In this document: positions 1 to 5,733 of the stretch, in pieces | How positions within the stretch are numbered: the first letter of the stretch is position 1 | Layout: the number at the start of each line of letters is the position of its first letter | Origin: DATLFA01 sp039934635 | GTDB lineage: Bacteria; Actinomycetota; Acidimicrobiia; Acidimicrobiales; WLNW01 | DNA length: 6,083 bases | Reading direction: 5' to 3' | NCBI GenBank assembly: GCA_039934635.1 | Contig: JBDTLT010000300.1 | Span: 1-6,083 of the forward strand | The notes under the pieces: generated by a model | What the model was told of the DNA's origin: nothing | Databases searched by the model: none | Seen by the model: only the letters and a program-made list of their open reading frames with translations | Made by a program: the position numbers and the translations under genes

Positions 1-671
1 GCATCTTGAACGAGCTCGGCGGTCTTGCCGAAGTACGTGTTCGAACCCGTCGCGTAGACCAGCGCGCCGATCTCGCCCTGGCGGATGATCGAACCCGAGA
101 AGACCGCGTCGCCGGACTCTCTGGTGGCGGGCAGCGACTCCCCGGTGAGGGCGGATTGGTCGACCTCGATCGGGTCGCCGTCCAGCAGCCGCGCGTCGGC
201 GGTGACGATATCTCCGAGGCGGAGGCGGATGACGTCGCCGGGGACAAGATCACGGGCCGGTGGTGTGGTCCATGTCCCGTCGCGGCGTGCTCGTGCGGTG
301 ACGGCCAGGTTGGCTTTGAGAGCCTGGATGGCGTTGCCGGCCTGACGTTCCTCCCAGAACCCGACGGTCGCGTTCGACACCAACAGGATCAAGATGATGA
401 AGAAATCGGGCCAGTGGCCGACCGCGGCCGAGAGAACCACGGCGATCTCGATCATCCACGGGATCGGACCCCAAAAGTAGGTGAGGAACTTGAGCAGCGG
501 GTTGGTCGCGTGCTCTTCGATCTCGTTCGGGCCGTACTGGGCGAGGCGCTTTTTCGCCTCGATCTGCGACAGCCCGTCAGCCGTCGCGTCCAGTGCCTCG
601 AGAACCTTGGCGACCGGCATCGTCTGCAGATCGGGCCCGTCGTCGGTTCGCGGTGCCGTGGTCGCGCTCAT
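1..671 (-). CDS. P3A-type plasma-membrane H+-transporting ATPase, N-terminal part (cut by window edge)
   Basis: The 223 visible residues are the N-terminal part of a P-type ATPase that pumps protons out of the cell using ATP. A cation-ATPase N-terminal region (about residues 15-60, with AKKRLAQYGPNEI) leads into two membrane segments, about 66-86 (GPIPWMIEIAVVLSAAVGHW) and 88-105. The actuator domain follows, with PGD at 144-146 and the dephosphorylation loop DQSALTGES at 171-179. The N-P-L-L-K-F-L-T-Y-F-W-G-P-I-P-W-M-I-E segment is typical of the P3A proton-pump group (fungal and plant Pma1-like and archaeal or bacterial homologues) rather than Ca2+ or heavy-metal pumps. The DKTGT phosphorylation site, the nucleotide domain and the remaining membrane segments lie beyond the left edge. 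The ATG at 669-671 overlaps the phosphoketolase stop as ATGA, which supports both this start and co-translation. Only a weak purine stretch precedes the ATG. Ion specificity is inferred from family resemblance. Confidence 0.9.
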   Translation of the reverse strand, partial: MSATTAPRTDDGPDLQTMPVAKVLEALDATADGLSQIEAKKRLAQYGPNEIEEHATNPLLKFLTYFWGPIPWMIEIAVVLSAAVGHWPDFFIILILLVSNATVGFWEERQAGNAIQALKANLAVTARARRDGTWTTPPARDLVPGDVIRLRLGDIVTADARLLDGDPIEVDQSALTGESLPATRESGDAVFSGSIIRQGEIGALVYATGSNTYFGKTAELVQD

Positions 672-3091
672 CGCGGCTGGCCCCATCGCCAGTTGACGAT
701 CTCGGGCATGTCGTGACCGTGTTCATTGATGTAGAGCTTGTGCTCGATGAGCTTGTCCCGCATCGACTGCTTCAGATAGGCGCCGTCGGCGCCCAGGTGG
801 GGGAGCCGGTCGATCACGTCCTGCACGAGGTGGAACCGGTCGAGATCGTTCTGCACTCGCATGTCGAACGCGGTGGTGATCGTGCCCTCTTCCTTGTACC
901 CGCGTACGTGCAGGTTGCGGTTGGTTCGCCGGTACGTGAGCCGGTGGACGAGTGTCGGGTAGCCGTGGAAGCCGAAGATGATGTGCTTGTCGGTGGTGAA
1001 GATCGAGTCGTAGTCCTTTTCGCTGAGCCCGTGCGGGTGTTCGCTGGCCGGCTGCAAGCGCATCAGGTCGACGACGTTGACGACCCGGATCTTCAACGCT
1101 GGGAGGTGCTCGCGCAGGATCGAGACCGCGGCGAGGACCTCGAGGGTCGGGGTGTCACCGCAACACGCCATCACGACGTCCGGTTCCGATCCCTGGTCGT
1201 TGCTGGCCCATTGCCAGATGCCGAGGCCTTCGGTGCAGTGCACGACGGCTTCGTCGATGGTGAGCCACTGCGGCAGCGCGTGCTTGCCGGCGACGACGAC
1301 GTTCACGTAGTGCCGGCTGCGGAGGCAGTGATCCACCACCGACAGCAGACAGTTCGCGTCGGGCGGAAGGTAGACCCGCACGATGTCGGCCTTCTTGTTG
1401 ACGACGTGGTCCAGGAAACCGGGGTCCTGATGGGTGAAGCCGTTGTGGTCCTGTTGCCACACGTGCGACGCGAGCAGGATGTTGAGCGACGCGATCTTGG
1501 CGCGCCACGGCAGCTCTGCGGTGACTTTGAGCCACTTGGCGTGCTGGTTGAACATCGAGTCGATGATGTGGATGAACGCCTCGTAGCAGTTGAACAGGCC
1601 GTGGCGTCCCGTGAGCAGGTACCCCTCGAGCCATCCCTCGCACTGGTGTTCGCTCAGCATCGAATCGAGGACCCGGCCGGCGGGTGCGAGGAACTCGTCG
1701 CCATCGATCCGCTGTGCGTCCCACTGCCGGTCGGTGACTTCGAACACGGCGCCGAGCAGGTTCGAGAGGGTCTCGTCGGGCCCGAACACGCGAAAGTTGC
1801 GAGCGGTGGAGTTGGCCTCGATGACGTCGCGGAGGAAGAAGCCGAGCACCATCGTGTCCTGGCCGTCGACGCTGCCTGGCGAGGCCACGTCGACGGCATG
1901 GACACGGAAGTCGGGCATGTCGAGCTCCCGCAGCAGCAGACCGCCGTTGGTGTGCGGGTTCGCACCCATGCGCCGCGGTCCCTTCGGGGCCAGCTCGGCG
2001 AGGTCCTCGCGCAAGCGTCCGGCGGCGTCGAACAGCTCATCGGGCCGGTAGCTGCGCATCCATGTTTCGAGTTGCGCGAGATGATCAGGATGATCGGCGT
2101 CGACCAGGAGCGGCACCTGATGGGCGCGGAACGTGCCCTCGATCGCGAGGCCGTCGACGACCTTCGGGCCGGTCCAGCCCTTCGGTGAGCGCAGCACGAT
2201 CATCGGCCAACGCGGCCTTGGGGGGTCACGCCGATCGCCCGCAACACGCCGGATCTCCGCGATGTCGTCGAGGACACGATCCAAGGTGGCGGCCATCAAA
2301 TCGTGCATCGTGTCGGGGTCGTCACCTTCGACGAAATGCGGCGTCCACCCGCACCCGCGGAGGAACTGGTCGAGCTCGTCGCGCCCGATGCGATCCAACA
2401 CCGTGGGGTTGCTGATCTTGTAGCCGTTGAGGTGCAAGATCGGGAGCACCACACCATCGGTGATCGGGTCGAGGAACTTGTTCGAGTGCCACGCCGTGGC
2501 GAGCGGTCCGGTCTCTGCTTCGCCGTCGCCGATGACGCACGCGACGATCAGGTCGGGGTTGTCGAACGCGGCGCCGAACGCGTGGCTGAGCGAGTAGCCG
2601 AGCTCGCCACCTTCGTGGATCGAGCCCGGCGTCGTCGGTGCGACGTGGCTCGAGATCCCACCGGGGAACGAGAACTGTTTGAACAGTTTCTGCAGGCCGG
2701 CCTCGTCGCGGCTGATGTTCGGGTAGACCTCGCTGTAGGTGCCCTCGAGATACGTGTTCGCGACGAGGGCCGGGCCGCCATGGCCCGGACCTGCGACATA
2801 GAACATGTTCAGGTCGCGTTCGCAGATGACCCGGTTGAGGTGGACGTAGATGAAGTTCTGGCCCGGGGTCGTACCCCAGTGCCCGACCACCAACGGCTTC
2901 ACGTGCGACAGTTCCAACGGCCGCTGCAGCAGCGGGTTGTCGTACAGATAGATCTGCCCGACCGAGAGATAGTTGGCGGCCCGCCAGTAGGCGTCTATTC
3001 GCTCTCGCAGCCCAGGGTCGAGCGCAGTGAGCGTGGCGACTCCGCCCATCGCTCGTTGGTCATCGCGGGCACCATCGTTGTGGTTCGACAT
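668..3091 (-). CDS. xfp: Phosphoketolase (Xfp family, thiamine diphosphate-dependent)
   Basis: This enzyme cleaves xylulose-5-P and/or fructose-6-P with phosphate to acetyl-P plus glyceraldehyde-3-P or erythrose-4-P, in the cytoplasm. At 807 aa it is full length for the family (about 790-825). Visible motifs in order are HWGTTPGQNF at 71-80, GPGHGG at 101-106, the ThDP-binding GDGEAETGP at 188-196 with GYKISNPT at 223-230, and GPDETLSN at 437-444 with the catalytic-type Glu440. HQDPG at 554-558, LPPDANCLL at 575-583, GKHALPQW at 602-609 and the C-terminal RGYKEEGTITTAFDMRV (730-746) complete the set. The ATG at 3089-3091 is chosen because AGAGG lies 6 bases upstream. An in-frame TTG at 3140-3142 would add 17 unconserved residues running through that site and a hairpin, so it is unlikely. 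The stop overlaps the H+-ATPase start. Sequence alone does not settle whether fructose-6-P is accepted, but the upstream mannose genes feed fructose-6-P. Confidence 0.97.
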   Translation of the reverse strand: MSNHNDGARDDQRAMGGVATLTALDPGLRERIDAYWRAANYLSVGQIYLYDNPLLQRPLELSHVKPLVVGHWGTTPGQNFIYVHLNRVICERDLNMFYVAGPGHGGPALVANTYLEGTYSEVYPNISRDEAGLQKLFKQFSFPGGISSHVAPTTPGSIHEGGELGYSLSHAFGAAFDNPDLIVACVIGDGEAETGPLATAWHSNKFLDPITDGVVLPILHLNGYKISNPTVLDRIGRDELDQFLRGCGWTPHFVEGDDPDTMHDLMAATLDRVLDDIAEIRRVAGDRRDPPRPRWPMIVLRSPKGWTGPKVVDGLAIEGTFRAHQVPLLVDADHPDHLAQLETWMRSYRPDELFDAAGRLREDLAELAPKGPRRMGANPHTNGGLLLRELDMPDFRVHAVDVASPGSVDGQDTMVLGFFLRDVIEANSTARNFRVFGPDETLSNLLGAVFEVTDRQWDAQRIDGDEFLAPAGRVLDSMLSEHQCEGWLEGYLLTGRHGLFNCYEAFIHIIDSMFNQHAKWLKVTAELPWRAKIASLNILLASHVWQQDHNGFTHQDPGFLDHVVNKKADIVRVYLPPDANCLLSVVDHCLRSRHYVNVVVAGKHALPQWLTIDEAVVHCTEGLGIWQWASNDQGSEPDVVMACCGDTPTLEVLAAVSILREHLPALKIRVVNVVDLMRLQPASEHPHGLSEKDYDSIFTTDKHIIFGFHGYPTLVHRLTYRRTNRNLHVRGYKEEGTITTAFDMRVQNDLDRFHLVQDVIDRLPHLGADGAYLKQSMRDKLIEHKLYINEHGHDMPEIVNWRWGQPR

Positions 3092-3097
3092 TGCAGA

Positions 3098-3102
3098 CCT
3101 CT
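3098..3102 (-). promoter_or_regulatory. Ribosome binding site of the phosphoketolase gene
   Basis: The minus strand reads AGAGG, followed by 6 bases and then the ATG at 3091. It is the best Shine-Dalgarno match near this gene and decides between the ATG and the upstream TTG. The 3' arm of a 6-bp inverted repeat (3103-3108 paired with 3115-3120) ends directly next to it, so its accessibility could depend on leader folding. That last point is inference. Confidence 0.65.
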
Positions 3103-3120
3103 CGCTTCCGCTGTGAAGCG
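3103..3120 (-). repeat. Inverted repeat (hairpin) adjoining the phosphoketolase ribosome binding site
   Basis: On the minus strand CGCTTC and GAAGCG form a perfect 6-bp stem with a 6-base loop. An alternative 4-bp pairing, CCGC with GCGG inside the same stretch, is mutually exclusive with it. The stem ends one base from the AGAGG site. In DNA this small it may be chance, so a regulatory role is only a suggestion. Confidence 0.3.
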
Positions 3121-3242
3121 GAGTTGCCGAGGTCCGGAGCAAGGCCGAATCGACCGCTCGTGGCGTCCGGCGTGGCGATGCTAACTGCGGCGACGCGGCT
3201 CGCCATCGCGACCCGGCTGAGCCGAGCGGGCTGCCACCACGT

Positions 3243-3830
3243 TCAGGTCTTGGGGTCGCCGGGAACGAGATTCCACAGGGTCAACTCCGGGCGACCGCGA
3301 TGGTCCTCGAGCATCGAGAGTGAGCCGGTGTCCGAGCCGAGGGCACCACCGCAGCGTGCGGGCAAGCCGACCGCGCGAGCCGCCAGGATTCTGCTCATGT
3401 GGCCGTGCGTCACGGCGACGACGGGCCCCGGGGTTGCGCGGATCTTGGCGACGAACTGGTCGGCGCGGGCCGCGACGGCGTCGGTGGTCTCGCCACCTGG
3501 GCAGCCGTCGTTCCAGATGTCCCAACCGGGCGCCCGGGCCTCGATCTCATCTGATGTGAGGCCCTCGTAGTCGCCGTAGTCGCACTCCCGCAGGAGCGGC
3601 TCGATGGTTCGGTCGTAACCGGGCAGCGCGAGATCCGCCGTTTCGATGGTCCGTCGGCGCGGGCTGACCATCACGAGTGGCGTGTCGCCCACCAGCAGGC
3701 GCGTCAGCGTCGATCGTTGTGCGCCGGCCTCGGTCCGGCCGACGGCGGTCAGCGCAAGGTCGGTGAACCCGGTGTAGCGCCCGGAGAGCGTCCACTCGGT
3801 CTCGCCGTGACGCAGGATCAACAACCGCAT
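3243..3830 (-). CDS. Histidine phosphatase (phosphoglycerate mutase-like), SHB17/Rv3214-type
   Basis: This 195-aa protein is a cytoplasmic phosphohydrolase of the histidine phosphatase superfamily. The phospho-accepting RHGETEW is at 7-13 (His8), SPRRRTIETA at 56-65, ECDYGDYEGLT at 82-92 (Glu82 as likely acid) and VTHGH at 140-144 (second His142). From recall, the pattern RYTGFTDLALT, DYGDYEGLT and WDIWNDGCPGGET closely follows yeast sedoheptulose-1,7-bisphosphatase SHB17 and M. tuberculosis Rv3214 acid phosphatase, rather than true cofactor-dependent phosphoglycerate mutases, which are longer. The ATG at 3828-3830 begins 2 bases after the preceding stop. An in-frame GTG at 3834-3836 would instead give a GTGA overlap like the other junctions and adds only two residues. 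No clear Shine-Dalgarno site is visible, which fits translational coupling. Substrate is unproven; candidates are sugar (bis)phosphates, or a glucosyl- or mannosyl-3-phosphoglycerate as for GpgP-type relatives. Confidence 0.88.
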   Translation of the reverse strand: MRLLILRHGETEWTLSGRYTGFTDLALTAVGRTEAGAQRSTLTRLLVGDTPLVMVSPRRRTIETADLALPGYDRTIEPLLRECDYGDYEGLTSDEIEARAPGWDIWNDGCPGGETTDAVAARADQFVAKIRATPGPVVAVTHGHMSRILAARAVGLPARCGGALGSDTGSLSMLEDHRGRPELTLWNLVPGDPKT

Positions 3831-3832
3831 CG

Positions 3833-4951
3833 TCACACCGTGTGCGCCGGTTCTGTCGCTGCGCCGTCGGGCAGGAAGTCGGGGAGGACGTTGGGGATGT
3901 CGAGCTGGGCGACGCCGATGCGGCGGTCGGCCATGCCGTAGTAGACGTCGAAACGATTGGGTTGGCCGAGGTCGTCGCGCCGATCGATACCGGTGGGGAA
4001 CACCACGTTGGCAATCGTTCCCGAGCGTTCGTGTGGCGTTTCGGGCGCGAGTACCGGGTGCGCGGAGCGGTAGAGAATCTTCTGCGGGTGATCTTCGGAG
4101 AGGATCATCACGCCCGCTGAGTAGCGCAGCACCGATGCGCCCGTGTCCGGGTCCGACATGTCGGCGACGCCGTGGTAGACGATCAGCCATCCGTGGCGGG
4201 TGAGCACCGGCGGGGTGCCTCCGCCGATCTTCAATCGTTCCCACGGTGATACCGGCGTCGCGAGGCGATGATGCGAAGTGAACCGGCCGATCTCCCCTCG
4301 TTCGCTGCGGTCGACGTGCATCGGACGGTACGAGATCCAGATGCTCTCCCGGTCGAGATCAACCGATCGCGGTGAGCCGTTGCGCACGGTCTCCTCAGGA
4401 CGCGTGCCCGGGAATAGGGGGCGGTGCAAGATTGCGAGCTCGGCCCGCTCGCTCGGGTTGGGGATGGCGATCGGGAAGACGCTGGCGTCCTTGTCGTCGA
4501 TCCCGTCGAACTCGAGCCCTTCGTAGGGGAGGAAGGTGACAGGGCCGAGCCGTTGCCAGTGGAGCAGATCCTCCGAGATGGCCAACGCGATGCGCGGGCC
4601 GGCGGCCGAGAACGCGGTGTACGTCATCACATAGTGCTGCAACGGTTCGACGTAGGTGACGCGGGGATCTTCGCATCCGCCGCCGCCACCGGGGCGGCGC
4701 TCATACCCGGCATCGGGTTCGAGCGCGATGCCGACGCGTTCCACTGCGCACGGATCACCGTTGTCGTCGAAGCGGACGCGGGCGATGCCGATGCGCGAGT
4801 AGTTGTTGTGTGCGACCAGGCGTGGGAACAGGTACAGCTCGCCGTCGGGGCCTCGCGCCGCGGCTGGGTTGAGGACCCCTTCGACCTCGCGCGGATCACC
4901 TGGGGTGGGTTCCATCAGCATCCCCATTCGCCGTAACGTGAATCCGCTCAT
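3833..4951 (-). CDS. Glycoside hydrolase family 130 protein, probable beta-mannoside phosphorylase
   Basis: This 372-aa protein has the five-bladed beta-propeller family GH130 pattern. Such enzymes usually carry out reversible phosphorolysis of beta-1,4- or beta-1,2-mannosides to alpha-mannose-1-phosphate. Landmarks are VLNPAA at 26-31, FPRLVAHNNYSRIGIARV at 42-59, GCEDPRVT at 92-99 (the acidic pair near the active site), DDKDASVFP at 152-160, ILHRP at 174-178, GGGTPPV at 243-249, YHG at 259-261, VVFPTG at 316-321 and DVYYGMADRRIGVA at 335-348. The retained Arg44, Arg53, Arg177 and Lys154 fit a phosphate-using enzyme rather than the GH130 hydrolases, but assigning them as phosphate ligands is inference. 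No signal peptide is seen, so the substrate is intracellular. The ATG start overlaps the preceding stop as ATGA. A five-glycine run precedes the EDPR motif. Linkage specificity and reaction direction cannot be read from sequence; neighbours that interconvert mannose phosphates support mannose-1-P as product or donor. Confidence 0.9.
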   Translation of the reverse strand: MSGFTLRRMGMLMEPTPGDPREVEGVLNPAAARGPDGELYLFPRLVAHNNYSRIGIARVRFDDNGDPCAVERVGIALEPDAGYERRPGGGGGCEDPRVTYVEPLQHYVMTYTAFSAAGPRIALAISEDLLHWQRLGPVTFLPYEGLEFDGIDDKDASVFPIAIPNPSERAELAILHRPLFPGTRPEETVRNGSPRSVDLDRESIWISYRPMHVDRSERGEIGRFTSHHRLATPVSPWERLKIGGGTPPVLTRHGWLIVYHGVADMSDPDTGASVLRYSAGVMILSEDHPQKILYRSAHPVLAPETPHERSGTIANVVFPTGIDRRDDLGQPNRFDVYYGMADRRIGVAQLDIPNVLPDFLPDGAATEPAHTV

Positions 4952-5733
4952 CGGTGCTTTCCACCCGGTTCGTTGATGTCTCTCTGCAGGCCGCCGGCGC
5001 AGGCGAGCATCGCCTCGATCAGTCGCTTCGTCTCGTTCGGGTCGCGCGTCGCGATCGATTCCACGCCTGCCTCGATGGCGGGGTGGTCGTTTCCGCCCGG
5101 GAACAGCGCGTCGCCGACGAAAATCATCTCGCCGATTTCGATCGCCAAGACCTCGCTCAGTTTGTGGATTCCGTAGGCCTTGTCGATCCCGGGTTTGGTG
5201 ATGTCGATCGATGTCATTCCGCCGATCCGCACGGAGAACTCGGGGATCAGCGCATCCAGCTTCGTCTTCATCGCGGTGCGTTTGGTGATGTCGGGGTCAA
5301 AGGTCGATTTGGCGTCGAGCGGGGCCCGCTGGCCGAGCGCCGAGAACGTGATCTGGCTGCCGCGGTCTTCGATGACCTCACCCCACACCTTCGCGGGCAC
5401 GAGGTCCATCGACCCGATCACCTGATCCAGTGCGGAGTTGATCTTCGCTTTCTCTGCGACGGTGAGGTCCTCGGCGTAGCGCAACGACCATTCTGTTGAG
5501 TACTCGTAGAACTTCGTTCCGCAAACGGGTAGCAGCGACAGCTTCGGCCAGCGCTCAGGGGACCCGAGCTGAGAGATCAGCTGCTTCTGGAACTGCCGCC
5601 AACCGCCGCCGGAGATCACCGCCATCCGAACGACATCGAGCAGACGGTTCAGCAGTGTCGCCATCTCGGCATCGATCGCCGACTTGCTCTCGGCCAGCGT
5701 CCCGTCCAGATCGAACACAACAAGCCGCTTCAC
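4948..5733 (-). CDS. HAD-superfamily phosphomannomutase (eukaryotic PMM-like, HAD-IIB)
   Basis: This 261-aa protein probably interconverts mannose-1-phosphate and mannose-6-phosphate in the cytoplasm. HAD motif I is FDLDGTLAES at 7-16, with the phospho-accepting Asp8 and Asp10, and motif II is SGGG at 41-44. The cap segment EDRGSQITFSALGQ at 122-135 and SVRIGGMTSIDITKPGIDKAYGI at 167-189 (Lys180, Asp184, Lys185) are followed by motif IV FVGDALFPGGNDHP at 205-218. The cap pattern and GD...PGGNDH are those of human PMM1/PMM2, as recalled. The usual bacterial phosphomannomutase (ManB/AlgC) is an unrelated, longer enzyme. The start is a GTG at 5731-5733: it precedes motif I by only seven residues, has GGGGAG 4 bases upstream, and overlaps the isomerase stop as GTGA, whereas the next Met would delete motif I. 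A generic sugar phosphatase of the same fold is the main alternative, but the isomerase and GH130 neighbours favour a mutase. Confidence 0.83.
   Translation of the reverse strand: MKRLVVFDLDGTLAESKSAIDAEMATLLNRLLDVVRMAVISGGGWRQFQKQLISQLGSPERWPKLSLLPVCGTKFYEYSTEWSLRYAEDLTVAEKAKINSALDQVIGSMDLVPAKVWGEVIEDRGSQITFSALGQRAPLDAKSTFDPDITKRTAMKTKLDALIPEFSVRIGGMTSIDITKPGIDKAYGIHKLSEVLAIEIGEMIFVGDALFPGGNDHPAIEAGVESIATRDPNETKRLIEAMLACAGGLQRDINEPGGKHR

Larger units (their letters stand above)
3092..3242 (-). promoter_or_regulatory. Intergenic leader between phosphatase and phosphoketolase genes; possible promoter region
   Basis: This is the only sizeable non-coding gap, 151 bases between the phosphatase stop and the phosphoketolase ATG. 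It contains an 11-base palindrome (CGGCTCAGCCG on the minus strand, 3214-3224) inside CCCG/CGGG arms (3212-3230), and a GGCGA/TCGCC inverted repeat (3189-3204). A CGCTTC/GAAGCG repeat (3103-3120) sits just upstream of the ribosome binding site. The first could be an operator or part of a transcription end signal, but no T-run follows, so a canonical intrinsic terminator is not supported. TAGCAT on the minus strand (3183-3178) resembles an actinobacterial -10 box of TAnnnT form, but I see no convincing -35 element at normal spacing. A separate promoter for the phosphoketolase/H+-ATPase pair is plausible but unproven. Confidence 0.35.

Noticed and set aside
6..716. A 236-codon plus-strand open frame over the ATPase gene
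   Set aside because: The opposite strand encodes clear P-type ATPase motifs (TGES, PGD, two membrane segments); the plus frame has none of its own.
593..2188. A 531-codon open frame on the plus strand, antisense to the phosphoketolase gene and the ATPase start
   Set aside because: Its translation is rich in Val, Asp, Glu and Arg without family motifs, and it mirrors a full-length, motif-complete phosphoketolase. Long antisense frames are expected in GC-rich genes with strong third-position bias.
2770..2788. A 7-bp perfect inverted repeat (CCGGGCC/GGCCCGG, 5-base loop)
   Set aside because: It lies in codons for the conserved GPGHGGPA motif of phosphoketolase; the symmetry follows from Gly/Pro codons in GC-rich DNA.
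3092..3142. TTG-initiated 17-residue extension of phosphoketolase
   Set aside because: It runs across the good ribosome binding site and hairpin upstream of the ATG at 3091 and adds residues not typical of the family.
2303..3184. A 293-codon plus-strand open frame over the phosphoketolase N-terminal half and leader
   Set aside because: Low-complexity Arg/Val/Asp-rich translation with no recognisable domain, explained as a shadow of the opposite-strand gene.
3212..3230. Possible rho-independent terminator after the phosphatase gene
   Set aside because: The symmetric GC stretch has too small a loop in its best pairing and no T-run follows on the minus strand.
3831..4244. N-terminal extension of the phosphatase frame, to 333 aa in total
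   Set aside because: It would overlap more than 400 bases of the GH130 gene, is Arg/Pro-rich without motifs, and the phosphatase motif RHGE needs to lie near the N-terminus, as it does from 3830.
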